Shown here piece by piece: positions 26,053 to 35,825 of a stretch of 50,147 nucleotides of DNA. The position numbers and the translations under genes were made by a program. Within the stretch, counting starts at the first letter, position 1; every line of letters begins with the position of its first letter. The DNA is from Gammaproteobacteria bacterium. GTDB taxonomy: Bacteria > Pseudomonadota > Gammaproteobacteria > QZLD01. The stretch is taken from positions 1 through 50,147 of the forward strand of contig QZLE01000064.1 in the NCBI GenBank assembly GCA_004796365.1. The letters are read 5' to 3'. The notes below the pieces were generated by a model. The model saw nothing but the letters and a program-made list of their open reading frames with translations. It was not told where the DNA came from and did not search any database.

Positions 26053-26727
26053 TTACTTAAATAATACATGCTTTTGTGGGACGAATGCCACCAGGACGCC
26101 AAAAAATATTCCTGACAGAAGCCCAACTGTATGTGCAGTATTTGCCACCGGGCCAACCAGGCCGGTGAAGCATAGCACATACCAGGCAACAACCATAATA
26201 ATTACTTGTTTTTCCAAAAACAATCCGAATCTGGGGTTAAACTTTTGCTGCATCCAGATATAACCAAAAAAACCGTAAATTACACCTGACATGCCCCCAA
26301 ACCGGGGTCCGTCTACAAAGTATTGCAATATATTTGAAAAAACGGCAAGAACAAGGATTAACACGATATAAAACCACCGCTTTTGTTTAAACTCGATCAC
26401 CGCGCCGAGGAAATACATAGCGACCATATTAAATACTATGTGCATGACACTAAAATGAAGGAAAATAGGGGTAATCAGGCGATAAATTTGCCCTCTTTGC
26501 AATTCTGGTAACCCAGATTTATACAGTGATGCGGCAATTCTTAGCTGGTAATAGATAAAATCATAAACTAAAGGGATTTTTATCTTAAAACTTCCCTCTA
26601 GAATAATGGGAAGCGATATAAATATTGAAAGAACTATACAGGTAGATGAAACCGGAAATCGTCGTACAAAAAGCACGATACGATCTATTAATGGGGGGGG
26701 TTGATTAATATAAGGCGTCTGATTCAT
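26053..26727 (-). CDS. Rhomboid-family intramembrane serine protease
   Basis: A 224-residue GlpG-like rhomboid with about six membrane helices. The catalytic dyad is visible: Ser147 in GGMSGVIYG and His199 in ANTAHTVGLLSG. The HIVFNMVAMYFLG motif of helix 2 (His and Asn of the oxyanion region) and the GQIYRLITPIFLH loop-1 region are also present. It would cleave membrane segments of unknown substrates. It sits between yciO (12 bases) and trpS (22 bases), presumably in the same operon. There is no clear ribosome site. An 8-base C tract in codons 10-12 (QPPP) is a possible slippage site. Confidence 0.92.
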   Translation of the reverse strand: MNQTPYINQPPPLIDRIVLFVRRFPVSSTCIVLSIFISLPIILEGSFKIKIPLVYDFIYYQLRIAASLYKSGLPELQRGQIYRLITPIFLHFSVMHIVFNMVAMYFLGAVIEFKQKRWFYIVLILVLAVFSNILQYFVDGPRFGGMSGVIYGFFGYIWMQQKFNPRFGLFLEKQVIIMVVAWYVLCFTGLVGPVANTAHTVGLLSGIFFGVLVAFVPQKHVLFK

Positions 26728-26739
26728 AAGCGAATAATA

Positions 26740-27360
26740 TCAGGCATACTGATCAAAATCACCTTTACCCTGCCTGATCACATGTGGTTCACCATCAGTG
26801 CAATCTACAACGGTAGTTTCATCATATCCACCGTAGCCACCATCAATTACCAGATCAACTAGCTTGGCAAAATCATCAAATATATCCTCCGGGTCATGCT
26901 CTGGAAGGTCATTCCCAGGCTTAACAAGACTTGTGGTAAGCAGCGGTTCACCTACATGGGATAGTAACTCCTGGGCAATATTATGGTCGGGGACACGAAG
27001 ACCAATGGTTTTACGGCTTGAGTGCATTATGCGCCGCGGCACATTGCTTTTGGCTTTTAGCACAAATGTAAAACACCCCGGTGTTAGTACTTTAAGCATT
27101 CTATATACCGTATTATCAACCTTGGCATAATCAGATATTTCAGCCAAATCCTTGCACAGCAACGTAAACAAATGTTTATCATTTAACTGACGAATTCTAA
27201 TAATCCTATCAAGCGCCTTTTTATCACCTAAGTGACATGCAAGGGCATAGCACGAATCCGTTGGATATATTACAACTCCGCCACCATGTATGATATCAGC
27301 AGCCTGCTTAAGCAAACGAGCCTGTGGGTTATCCGGATGAACTCTGAAGATGTGTGTCAT
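26740..27360 (-). CDS. yciO: L-threonylcarbamoyladenylate synthase-family protein YciO
   Basis: A 206-residue protein of the Sua5/YrdC/YciO fold. The family makes or binds threonylcarbamoyl-AMP for tRNA t6A, though E. coli YciO is much less active than TsaC. Landmarks are GGGVVIYPTDSCYALAC (KxRxSxN-type pocket region), RIRQLNDKHLFTLLCKDL, the TPGCFTFVLKA stretch and RKTIGLRVPDH. Length and gene order (first gene before trpS and scpAB) indicate YciO rather than TsaC. It lies divergent to yciB across a 233-base gap that must contain both promoters. Confidence 0.92.
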   Translation of the reverse strand: MTHIFRVHPDNPQARLLKQAADIIHGGGVVIYPTDSCYALACHLGDKKALDRIIRIRQLNDKHLFTLLCKDLAEISDYAKVDNTVYRMLKVLTPGCFTFVLKAKSNVPRRIMHSSRKTIGLRVPDHNIAQELLSHVGEPLLTTSLVKPGNDLPEHDPEDIFDDFAKLVDLVIDGGYGGYDETTVVDCTDGEPHVIRQGKGDFDQYA

Positions 27361-27593
27361 TAAAACAAACTCATTACAAACTACTTAAACAACTAATTAT
27401 TTGCGGATTATAGCACTGCTTTATATACGGGTATATTTAAAATATCTTGAACTTTATTTAAATCGTTTCATCAAACTAAAAATGTATAACCTTACCATTT
27501 TATGAATCAGGACATATCGGTTTTAAATATTTGCTGTTATGTTAGACTAGCTAAGCTAAATGTGGCCTACTTTTTTTGCGAGCTCTTACACTA

Positions 27594-28193
27594 ATGAACA
27601 AATTTCTTTTTGATTTTTTTCCTCTAATGATTTTTGGTGGGGTTTATTATTTCACCAGAGAAGCGCACGGGCTGACCTATGCCATAATTGCAATCATGAT
27701 TGCAACAGTCATCCAAACTGCACTGCACTATATACTACATAAGAAGATTGAAAAGATTCACTTGATCAACCTTCTGTTAATCGTTGGCCTCGGCGGCATT
27801 TCACTTTTATTCAACGATGAAAGCAACACCGTTTTTAAGTGGAAACCAACTATTCTCTACTGGGTCTTTTCTCTTGTATTACTTGCTACCAGATATATTG
27901 GCAGTAAAACTATTCCTGAAAGAATTCTCGGAGCAATGATCGAAGCCCCGCAGCCGATTTGGACAAAAGTTAATCTTTCCTGGGTGCTTTTCTTTGCAAT
28001 TTTCGGCGCCATTAATCTTATTGTTGCCTACAGCTTTGAAAATGACACCTGGGTGATGTTCAAGCTTATAGGTGGAACAGTACTATTATTATTGTTTATG
28101 GTTGTTCAGCTTGTAGCATTGCGCAGCTACATTAAACCTGAACATGAGCTTGAACAGATCAAAGAGAGTAAAAGTTCAGCAGAGCAGCAGTAA
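27594..28193 (+). CDS. yciB: Inner membrane protein YciB (septation protein A family)
   Basis: A 199-residue polytopic protein of the YciB/IspZ family, linked to cell envelope and division in enterobacteria. The opening MNKFLFDFFPLMIFGGVYYF and the segment KWKPTILYWVFSLVLLATRY followed by NLSWVLFFAIFGAINL are family hallmarks. About five hydrophobic helices are visible. The ORF track begins at a TTG six codons upstream; the family always starts at MNKFLFDFFP, so ATG 27594 is chosen. yciI follows, as in many gammaproteobacteria. Confidence 0.93.
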   Translation: MNKFLFDFFPLMIFGGVYYFTREAHGLTYAIIAIMIATVIQTALHYILHKKIEKIHLINLLLIVGLGGISLLFNDESNTVFKWKPTILYWVFSLVLLATRYIGSKTIPERILGAMIEAPQPIWTKVNLSWVLFFAIFGAINLIVAYSFENDTWVMFKLIGGTVLLLLFMVVQLVALRSYIKPEHELEQIKESKSSAEQQ

Positions 28194-28303
28194 ATTCTAA
28201 ATACATTTGCTGTCATAACCAAAGGTACCAAATATTAGTACAATTTTTGTGCTACCCTGAGAAATATATCAGAATGGATAATACAACATAAAAGGAGATT
28301 GTA

Positions 28304-28603
28304 TTGCTATACGCTATCATAAGCACAGATGTCGAAAACAGTCTGCCACTTCGAAAGCCTGTAAGAACTAAGCATCTTGACAGAATCCAACAACTACAGG
28401 ATCAAGGCCGTCTTTTTGTAGCCGGTCCCCATCCAGCTGTCGATAGCGAAGACCCCGGAGATAAAGGGTTTACAGGCAGCCTTATCATTGCTGAATTTGC
28501 ATCACTTGAAGATGCAAAGAATTGGGCTGATGGTGATCCCTATGTTGATGCTGGTGTCTATTCAAATGTTACGGTAAAACCTTTTAAAAAAGTAATGCCT
28601 TAA
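28304..28603 (+). CDS. yciI: YciI-family protein
   Basis: A 99-residue YciI-like ferredoxin-fold protein, a family suspected of enzymatic activity because of a conserved His-Asp pair. Here these are in RTKHLDRIQ and [30 protein letters not shown] is the standard N-terminus, and [23 protein letters not shown] the standard core. The start is TTG, supported by a strong AAAGGAG six bases upstream. It lies 110 bases after yciB and 34 bases before the parvulin gene, probably in the same transcript. The true function of the family is not settled. Confidence 0.92.
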   Translation: MLYAIISTDVENSLPLRKPVRTKHLDRIQQLQDQGRLFVAGPHPAVDSEDPGDKGFTGSLIIAEFASLEDAKNWADGDPYVDAGVYSNVTVKPFKKVMP

Positions 28604-28637
28604 ATTCAATTATCAATTAACTTAACAAGGAATAAAA

Positions 28638-29555
28638 ATGCACAATATTACAAAACTAGCTGCGATATCTCTTATTGCCTTACTTCCACTCACTGCCTGC
28701 AGCGGTGATGATGCTGAAAATAATACCGTAGCTGCTCCTAAACAGAACGCAACAGAACAAAAAGCACCTGATACAGCCAAGGATGCACCAAAACCAGATG
28801 CAAATGCGGATACAAATACACCTGCTCCAGAAAAAACAATTGTCGCAGTAGTAAATGGAACCCAGATCACACAGCTAATGCTTGATAAACACGTTGAATA
28901 CAGAACCCGCGGCAAGAAAGTAACGCTTACTGCTGAACAGCGCAAAGCAGTGATTGATGACATAATCAGCCTTGAGCTGCTAAAACAAGATGCGATCAAA
29001 AATAACCTTGATAAAGATGCTGGACTGGTAGCGGTTTTAGAAAATGTTAAGCGTGGAGAGCTTGCTCAAGTTAATGTCAATAAAATCAAAGAGCAAGGCA
29101 AAACTTCTGAAGAGTCAATAAAGAAACAATATGACGAGTATGTAAAAAATAATGCTTTGGATTTTAATGCGAGCCACATATTAGTTAAAACTGAAGAAGA
29201 AGCCAAAAATGTAATTAAAGAGATTGACGGTGGTGCTGTTTTCGCTGAAGCTGCAAAAAAATACTCAGTTGGACCAACTGGCGTAAAGGGTGGCGCGCTT
29301 GGCTGGTTTGGTGCTAACCAGATGGTTCCTGAATTTACCGCTGCCGTTAAAAAGCTTGCTGTTGGCGCTTATACCAAAGAGCCTGTTAAAACAAAATTTG
29401 GCTGGCATGTTATTCTTTTGCAGGAAACGAGGCCTGCAAATGTTCCTCCTTATGAGCAGATGAAAAAACAACTTCAAATGAAAGCTGAAACAGATCTTAT
29501 TCAAAATACAATTGCAGAGCTAAAAAAGAATGCAAAAATTGAAATTACTGAATAG
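28638..29555 (+). CDS. Parvulin-type peptidylprolyl isomerase lipoprotein
   Basis: A 305-residue periplasmic or membrane-tethered PPIase helping protein folding. The signal peptide ends in the lipobox LTAC (Cys21), followed by SGDD and a low-complexity Ala/Pro/Lys/Asp linker to about residue 65. A SurA/PrsA-like helical N-domain (about 70-170) precedes one parvulin domain (about 175-275) with SHILVKTEEEAKNV, GGALGWFGANQMVPEF and TKFGWHVILLQE. The Asp at +2 of mature Cys (Cys-Ser-Gly-Asp) is not directly after Cys, so outer-membrane sorting is plausible. A clear terminator follows. Confidence 0.92.
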   Translation: MHNITKLAAISLIALLPLTACSGDDAENNTVAAPKQNATEQKAPDTAKDAPKPDANADTNTPAPEKTIVAVVNGTQITQLMLDKHVEYRTRGKKVTLTAEQRKAVIDDIISLELLKQDAIKNNLDKDAGLVAVLENVKRGELAQVNVNKIKEQGKTSEESIKKQYDEYVKNNALDFNASHILVKTEEEAKNVIKEIDGGAVFAEAAKKYSVGPTGVKGGALGWFGANQMVPEFTAAVKKLAVGAYTKEPVKTKFGWHVILLQETRPANVPPYEQMKKQLQMKAETDLIQNTIAELKKNAKIEITE

Positions 29556-29585
29556 TATTAGTAATTACAAATTTAAATAAGTAAT

Positions 29586-29612
29586 AAGGGCGCTATTGCA
29601 GTGCCCTTTTTT
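29586..29612 (+). terminator. Rho-independent terminator after the parvulin gene
   Basis: AAGGGCGC-TATTGCA-GTGCCCTT forms an 8-base stem with one G-U pair, followed directly by TTTT. It lies 30 bases after the parvulin stop. The GTG that the ORF track uses to start the next kinase (29601) is inside the right arm of this hairpin, so that start is wrong. Confidence 0.9.
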
Positions 29613-29693
29613 ATCCTGTTTAATGCAGTAGTATTTTCAACTGATCCAGAATATAATTTATCCACAGATGTGTTAAGCGGAATAAAATTATTA

Positions 29694-32150
29694 ATGGATT
29701 TCAATCAATTTCAAAATATAACCAATTGCATACCAGCAGCAATCGCATATATCGACTGCGAACTAAAGGTTATCGACTTCAATACTACCTATGCTTATTG
29801 GTTTGGACTTGATCAAAAAAACTACAAACCAATCCATGTCAGAGAAATTCTTGGCCAAATAGACTTTGAAAAAATCCACAAAAAACTAGATGATGCAATT
29901 CTTGGCAAACTCCAAAGCTACCAACGTACTTCAACTGGTGCCAATGGCAAACAGCGAACAATCAACGTTGAATTAAATCCTCACAGGGATGAAAATGATA
30001 ATATTATTGGCGTATATGCAATTGCAATGGATATATCTGATAAGGTGTCATCCGACAAAAGGGCCCGAAATGTAGTCTCTCTTAATACAGGCATTCATGA
30101 GATTTCGCAACAAGCGCTAACAGGAATTAATTATCTAGAGCTAGCCCTTATCTCTGTAAATAAAATAGCATCATCATTTGGGGCTGATCTATGTGAAATC
30201 CTTCATTTTAAAGATGATTCAGATCAAATGCTTATGGATGCTTGTTATGGTTGGGAGCACCAATTTTCATCAGAAATAATAAGCCGTGCTGATCTTATCA
30301 CTGCAGCTGGTTTTGACGAGGAATATATAGAGGCAACTGAGTCTACTGGAACCTCAACATTTACACTCCAAGGTGTACTAAGCGGGATTAGCTGCCCTAT
30401 ATATATAAAAGGTCGAAGGTATGGGGTGCTTGGTGCCCATTTTAAATCGGATCATGTTTTCAGTGATCAAGATAAAAACTTTATTGAGACCATTGCCTTT
30501 CTTTTAACATATGCTCTTGAACGTGAAGCTAACGAAGCTAATCTAAAAGAGGCAGTTATTACTGCAGAAACAGCCAGCAGCGCCAAAAGTTCATATTTAG
30601 CTAATATGAGCCATGAGATACGAACACCAATGAACGGCGTTATTGGTATGCTTGAGTTACTGAAAGACACAAGCATGGATGCCCAGCAGGCCGAATATGT
30701 TGAGGTAGCACACCGCTCAACTGAAAACCTAATGCGAATTATTAATAATGTTCTCGACTTATCAAAAATTGAGGCAGGAAAACTTGAGCTTGAAGAGAAT
30801 AATTTCAACCTATTTAAGGCAATCAGAAATACTACTGATCTTTTTATGGGCAGAGCAAAGCAAAAAGATATCAATCTAGTTTGTCAGCTTGCTGATAATC
30901 TTCCAGTTAATGTAATTGGGGACTCAACAAGAATAGAACAAATAATCACCAACCTGCTTAGTAATGCCATGAAATTTACTGAATTTGGTGAAATTAAAGT
31001 CTCTTGCAAATGTGAAAAAATAGAAAGCATGGTTGCCAGCCTTTACTTCGAAATTAGTGATACTGGCATTGGCATTTCTGACGAAAGAAAAGAGAAAGTT
31101 TTCGATACCTTTACTCAGGAAGAAGCATCTACAACCAGAATGTATGGTGGAACTGGCTTAGGCCTCTCAATTGTCAAACAACTTGTAGAGCTTATGGGGG
31201 GCGAGATTGGCATCAAAGATAATGAGCCTCAAGGCACCTGTTTTTTCTATGCTATGCAGATAAAAGTTGAACCCAGGCAGGAACTCTCACAAGAAAACAA
31301 ACAGGAAGCCGTCCGTCGCCAAAATATAATGGTGGTTGGAGAGGAATTATTTCTTGGACCCATTATGGGCTGGATTAAAAACTGGGGAGCAGATATTGAA
31401 GTCGCATCTTCAGGACTAGAGGCGATGTCGATTATAATGGATAAACACACCTCTTCAAACCCAATTTCAGTAATTGTTTGTAATCACGAACTTCCTGGTA
31501 TGTCTTCTGCTCAATTCTTCAACCTATTGGAACGTAATCCTGCGCTCAACTCGATTCGCCGTATTGATATCACTCCTGAGAATTCAGAAAAGCCGTTATC
31601 TGCAAATACCTTTGAAAGTGCCGATAATTCCAAAGGAATTATCACTATTGAGCTTGATGAAAGCTCTATTTTTGACGCACTTGCAAACGCGCCTGTAGCT
31701 GTAAGCATTGACACCACAGTCAAGCAGCACCATGGCCATCTTGATGAACAGGACACAGTTAATAGAATACTTATTGCTGAAGATAATCCAGTAAATCAGA
31801 AAGTTACATCTGACACCCTTAAAAAACTAGGATATGAAGTAGCAGTTGCAAATAATGGTCGTGAGGCTTTTGATGCTTTTAAAGATACCAAGTTTGATCT
31901 AATTTTAATGGACTGCCAGATGCCTATTATGGATGGATATGAAGCAACTCAAGCAATTCGTGAATATGAGAGTGGGTCAGGCATACACACACCTATTATT
32001 GCTGCGACTGCTCATGCAATGCGCGGCGATAAAGAAAAATGTCTTGAATCCGGAATGGATGATTATCTATCAAAACCAATACGCATGATGGCACTTAAGG
32101 AAAAGGTAGAAGAGTGGCTGTCCAACGAAGATAAAACGCAGCTGTTGTAA
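29694..32150 (+). CDS. Hybrid histidine kinase with PAS, GAF, degenerate and intact receivers
   Basis: An 818-residue soluble hybrid kinase if started at ATG 29694. The longer frame begins inside a terminator, and MDFNQFQNITNCIPAAIAYID is a natural PAS opening. Order: PAS (about 1-125), GAF (about 145-290), HisKA with NMSHEIRTPMNG and His307, then an ATPase domain with N-box NLLSNAMKFT, DTGIGI and GGTGLGLSI. The first receiver (about 545-660) is degenerate: the acidic pair reads VGEE, and the phospho-acceptor is Asn597 in VCNHELPGM. The second receiver is intact, with AEDN, Asp740 in MDCQMP and a KPI lysine. There is no Hpt. It ends 5 bases from the convergent kinase at 32156. Target and ligand unknown. 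Confidence 0.92.
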   Translation: MDFNQFQNITNCIPAAIAYIDCELKVIDFNTTYAYWFGLDQKNYKPIHVREILGQIDFEKIHKKLDDAILGKLQSYQRTSTGANGKQRTINVELNPHRDENDNIIGVYAIAMDISDKVSSDKRARNVVSLNTGIHEISQQALTGINYLELALISVNKIASSFGADLCEILHFKDDSDQMLMDACYGWEHQFSSEIISRADLITAAGFDEEYIEATESTGTSTFTLQGVLSGISCPIYIKGRRYGVLGAHFKSDHVFSDQDKNFIETIAFLLTYALEREANEANLKEAVITAETASSAKSSYLANMSHEIRTPMNGVIGMLELLKDTSMDAQQAEYVEVAHRSTENLMRIINNVLDLSKIEAGKLELEENNFNLFKAIRNTTDLFMGRAKQKDINLVCQLADNLPVNVIGDSTRIEQIITNLLSNAMKFTEFGEIKVSCKCEKIESMVASLYFEISDTGIGISDERKEKVFDTFTQEEASTTRMYGGTGLGLSIVKQLVELMGGEIGIKDNEPQGTCFFYAMQIKVEPRQELSQENKQEAVRRQNIMVVGEELFLGPIMGWIKNWGADIEVASSGLEAMSIIMDKHTSSNPISVIVCNHELPGMSSAQFFNLLERNPALNSIRRIDITPENSEKPLSANTFESADNSKGIITIELDESSIFDALANAPVAVSIDTTVKQHHGHLDEQDTVNRILIAEDNPVNQKVTSDTLKKLGYEVAVANNGREAFDAFKDTKFDLILMDCQMPIMDGYEATQAIREYESGSGIHTPIIAATAHAMRGDKEKCLESGMDDYLSKPIRMMALKEKVEEWLSNEDKTQLL

Positions 32151-32155
32151 TATTA

Positions 32156-34387
32156 TTAATACGTCCACTTATCTAAAAGATAGTCCAGCGACTTTTTCCG
32201 TATCGGCTTAGGTAGATGATCATCCATACCCGCCTCTAAACATTTTTGCTTATCTTCTTGCAGAACGCTCGCTGTTAAGGCAATTATAGGAGTCCGTTTT
32301 ATTTCACCGGAAAGTTCCAAATTGCGAATCTTTTTGGTCGCAGTATAACCATCCATTACAGGCATCTGACAGTCCATCAAAATAAGGTTATAACTATTAG
32401 TTATTATCTTATCTATAGCTTCTTTCCCGTTCCAAGCAATATCAACATCACATTTCGCCAAACCAAGCAAACCAACCGCGACCTGCTGATTAATGGCATT
32501 ATCTTCAACCAATAAAACTTTAACTACATTGATGCCTGCAGAACTATTTACCTCAGCTGAAATCGTTTGGGTGTTTTCTTCAATTAAATCTTCTGGCTTT
32601 GGACTTTGTTGGGCAAATAACTCATTAAGCAGCCTCAATATTATCTTGGGCGAGCTAACCGGAGGAGTAATAAACTTATCAGCACCAGCTCCCAAAATTG
32701 TCCCCTTGGTTTCAGCATCCTCCTCAGGACCAATATAGATAATTTTTGTTTTATCGATTGACCTTCTTTGTCTGATACCTGAGCACAAATCAATACCTTT
32801 ATTCAAACTATCCGGGTTATCAAGAATCAAAAGGTCAAATGGCTTATCTTCTTTTTCAGCAAGCAATAACTCACTTACACCGAGGTCTATGCTGCGCAAT
32901 ACAACACAATTAAGATCAAGATGAGCAAGCAAATGATCAACGCCAGGAGTAGTCTTAACGTTGTCTTCGATTATTAAGACTCTTATCTGTTGCGTATTGA
33001 CGCAAAGCTCTTCGATTTGTTCTACTTGCTCAGTATCATCCAGACAAATTGTGAACCAAAAAGTACTGCCTTCCCCAAGAACAGATCTAACCCCAATCTC
33101 CCCTTTAAACATATGAACAATCTGTCTACAAATTGAAAGTCCAAGCCCTGTGCCACCGTGGGTTCTTGTAGTTGATTCATCAGCCTGTGAAAATGAATCA
33201 AAAATGGTTCTTTGCGCTTCTTCTGAAATTCCTATGCCCGTATCTACAATCTCAAAAGACAAGGTATTGGAGTTTTCATTTTTGCTCTTACGCTTAACCT
33301 TTATCTTTACTTCCCCGGAAGATGTAAACTTAATAGCATTACCAACAAGGTTATTCAAAACCTGCCATAAGCGGGTTGGATCACCTAAAAGCTTGTGAGA
33401 TATATTCTCATCAACTTGGGCAGCAAGATGAATACCCTTTTGATTTGCCCCCTGAATATTAAGCTTGACGATATCATGAACAAGCCCTGGAAGGTCAAAA
33501 TCTACATATTCCAGCACTAACTTACCTGCTTCTATCTTTGAGAAGTCAAGTATATCGCTGATTAATGATAGTAATGCTTCACCAGAAGAGCTGGCAATTT
33601 TAAGGTATTCATCCTGCTCAATGCTGGTTTTGGTCTCTTTTAGAAGAGTAATCATCCCCAAAATACCGTTCAAAGGTGTACGTAACTCATGTGACATATT
33701 GGCGACAAATAAGCTCTTTGCCTGAGCAGCACTTTCGGCTATCTCTTTTGAAGCCTGCAGTTCATCCACTAGTTTCCGTAAATGCTCACCATGCCGGTTA
33801 AGCTCTTCGCGTTGAATCTCCCTTTGGATACTGCCAGATATTGAGTCGACAAACAAACATACTTCCTGAATTGAATCTTCATCAAGATCAAGACTTCTTG
33901 ACTGCGTCATCAGATGAATAACACCTATGGTCTCACCTTCCTGAATCACTGGTAATAACAGGTTATCCCTGAGTTTGAGATATTCACAAATATTTCGGTC
34001 AACCTCAGGCAGCAAAGTAAGGTCAGATGACATAACATTTTTAGCATAATGTGGGTGCTGAGTAATAGCAACCTTAGTAGAAATGGAGTTTTTGCGCTCT
34101 AACTTTATCTCGCTGGAAATCTCCCTAGCAGCAGATGCGCTTTTGTCATTAATTCCGTAATATTTATACACCCATAGTATTTTATTTTGCTTATCAACAA
34201 GTTGCACTCCCATCGCCTCAACTCCCCAGCGTTCCTGAAGGTATTCAGTAATATCAACCAGCATAGAATCTAAAGATGAGGAACTACCAACCTTCTGCAG
34301 CAATGCTGAAAGCCTTTGCTCAGTTGCAAGTCGCTGTTCTAATTTAGCGATTTGCAGGTCTAAATAAGTGGTGTCTGACTTTGCCAC
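32156..34387 (-). CDS. Hybrid histidine kinase with GAF and two receivers
   Basis: A 743-residue soluble hybrid kinase. An N-terminal coiled coil is followed by GAF (about 25-190), a second coiled coil (about 190-225), and HisKA with [12 protein letters not shown] and His233. The ATPase domain has N-box [16 protein letters not shown] and GGTGLGLSI. Receiver 1 (about 470-590) keeps IED and the acceptor Asp in LILDNPD, but it lacks the usual LKP lysine (ITPPV), so it may be weakened. Receiver 2 has VED, Asp672 in MDCQMP and a KPI lysine. There is no Hpt. Its GAF segment ([25 protein letters not shown]) resembles the first GAF of the kinase at 1369, suggesting the two genes share ancestry. It is tail-to-tail with the kinase at 29694. 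Confidence 0.92.
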   Translation of the reverse strand: MAKSDTTYLDLQIAKLEQRLATEQRLSALLQKVGSSSSLDSMLVDITEYLQERWGVEAMGVQLVDKQNKILWVYKYYGINDKSASAAREISSEIKLERKNSISTKVAITQHPHYAKNVMSSDLTLLPEVDRNICEYLKLRDNLLLPVIQEGETIGVIHLMTQSRSLDLDEDSIQEVCLFVDSISGSIQREIQREELNRHGEHLRKLVDELQASKEIAESAAQAKSLFVANMSHELRTPLNGILGMITLLKETKTSIEQDEYLKIASSSGEALLSLISDILDFSKIEAGKLVLEYVDFDLPGLVHDIVKLNIQGANQKGIHLAAQVDENISHKLLGDPTRLWQVLNNLVGNAIKFTSSGEVKIKVKRKSKNENSNTLSFEIVDTGIGISEEAQRTIFDSFSQADESTTRTHGGTGLGLSICRQIVHMFKGEIGVRSVLGEGSTFWFTICLDDTEQVEQIEELCVNTQQIRVLIIEDNVKTTPGVDHLLAHLDLNCVVLRSIDLGVSELLLAEKEDKPFDLLILDNPDSLNKGIDLCSGIRQRRSIDKTKIIYIGPEEDAETKGTILGAGADKFITPPVSSPKIILRLLNELFAQQSPKPEDLIEENTQTISAEVNSSAGINVVKVLLVEDNAINQQVAVGLLGLAKCDVDIAWNGKEAIDKIITNSYNLILMDCQMPVMDGYTATKKIRNLELSGEIKRTPIIALTASVLQEDKQKCLEAGMDDHLPKPIRKKSLDYLLDKWTY

Positions 34388-34525
34388 AACAAAACATCTT
34401 CCATAATCAGAGAATCAACGAGGATAAAGCGGGGAACTTTATTTTTTGTTAATATTATATAAGTATAGACTACTGGTCTAATTATAATGAAATTATTAAG
34501 CAAAATCTTGTACCACTAGCATTTT

Positions 34526-35602
34526 TTACCCAAGAAAGTCCTGCATCAAATCCGCGATAGTATCGGCTTCACGCAAGCACCCAAGATGCCCCCACTCTGA
34601 TTTAATGATCTCTACCCTACACTGCCCTGGGTTTGCTTGATTGATGACATCTCCAAGCTCATGCGCCCATTGTGGTGCAAATTCACAATCAGTATCAATA
34701 TTTATCAGCATTACCGGGCACTTTATTCTTCTTGCACCTTCTTCATAACTTGCAGTTCCTATTCCAAGATCAAAGCCATTTACGGCTGTTGTAAGTGTTA
34801 TGTATGAGTTTGGATCTCTACCTGCGATATCATCATCTAGAGTGGAAAGAAGATAATTGGAGATATTTTTATTACGCTTTTGCTGCGATTCCTCCCCATC
34901 TTCGACACTATCCCAACAAAGTGTCTTAATACATTTTTCATGGGTATAGTAGAGTTTTGCAACCTGGTGAATAATCCGTAGTGAGTGCCGCGCCTCACCT
35001 TCTTCATACCAACCACCTTTATATTCAGGATCCATTCTTACAGCATTCATCATAAAGTGATGCATAGTCAGTCCAGATGGAGGCATCCTTCCCGCTGTTG
35101 CTACTGCTACAACATTTTCAACAAAATCAGGGAAAAGCGCTGCCATCTGCAAAGACTGCAGAGAACCCATTGATGGTCCCGCCATTAAATGCAGTTTTTC
35201 TACACCAAGTTGCTCAAGAAATAATTTAATAAAGCAAACCATGTCGATCAAAGATATTTCCGGGAATTGCGGACCATATTTCTTACCAGTTTCGGGGTTA
35301 ATTGAAATAGGGCCGGTTGTTCCAAACATACTTCCTAATGAATTAGCGCATATAACTCGGAATTTATCAGTGTCTATAACCTTTCCGGATCCGATAATTG
35401 GGTCCCACCAACCAGATTCAAGATCACATTGAGAATATTTACCTGCTGCATGAGCATTTGAAAGCCCTCCATGCGCAATATATATTACTGGTCCTTCTTG
35501 ATTGCCGTACTCTTCATAGCAAACTTCTGGGGATTCAATAACTTCACCAGACTGGGTAACAAACGGTTTTGTAAGAGTTATTTTTTTAGGGCTAATAATC
35601 AT
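34526..35602 (-). CDS. MetX-like alpha/beta-hydrolase (homoserine acetyltransferase family)
   Basis: A 358-residue alpha/beta-hydrolase of the homoserine O-acetyltransferase superfamily. The MetX-type core is clear: ICANSLGSMFGTTGPISINPETGKKYG (MetX has NVLGGCxGTTGPSS) and nucleophile elbow GPSMGSLQSL with Ser144. The acid is probably in INIDTDCEFAPQW and the base is His339 in WGHLGCL. Differences from true MetX (GPSMGS instead of GGSMGG; unusual NSLGSMFG) make the substrate uncertain. It could be an acyltransferase or a hydrolase outside methionine synthesis. It stands alone, divergent from the large activase gene. Confidence 0.82.
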   Translation of the reverse strand: MIISPKKITLTKPFVTQSGEVIESPEVCYEEYGNQEGPVIYIAHGGLSNAHAAGKYSQCDLESGWWDPIIGSGKVIDTDKFRVICANSLGSMFGTTGPISINPETGKKYGPQFPEISLIDMVCFIKLFLEQLGVEKLHLMAGPSMGSLQSLQMAALFPDFVENVVAVATAGRMPPSGLTMHHFMMNAVRMDPEYKGGWYEEGEARHSLRIIHQVAKLYYTHEKCIKTLCWDSVEDGEESQQKRNKNISNYLLSTLDDDIAGRDPNSYITLTTAVNGFDLGIGTASYEEGARRIKCPVMLINIDTDCEFAPQWAHELGDVINQANPGQCRVEIIKSEWGHLGCLREADTIADLMQDFLG

Positions 35603-35657
35603 AGAAATAGCTCACGCGAATACTGAATAACGAACATAATAATTGGGTTTAAAGATA

Positions 35658-35682
35658 TACTATTTTTAATATAAAAATAGTA
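35658..35682. promoter_or_regulatory. 10-base inverted repeat in a divergent promoter region
   Basis: TACTATTTTT-AATAT-AAAAATAGTA is a perfect inverted repeat with 10-base arms between the divergent MetX-like and activase genes. It is 56 bases before the MetX-like start and 143 before the other. It could be an operator shared by both, or a terminator-like stem. The low complexity of the arms makes chance more likely than usual. Confidence 0.35.
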
Positions 35683-35825
35683 AAAAAGAGGTAACAATTT
35701 GTACTTTTTTAGTTAAAATATCACGACTTTGTAATGAATCAGTAATAATTTACTGAGACAAACATCACCACATAGACCAAAACAGCTATAAGATGATGTT
35801 TATACTATAAAATTAATACGGACAT

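Noticed and set aside
28622-28999. 125-residue minus-strand ORF with hydrophobic stretches
   Set aside because: Antisense of the parvulin lipoprotein leader and its Ala/Pro linker; no independent support.
29601-29693. N-terminal extension of the PAS/GAF hybrid kinase in the ORF track (GTG start)
   Set aside because: The GTG is inside a rho-independent terminator stem of the preceding gene; ATG 29694 gives a natural PAS start.
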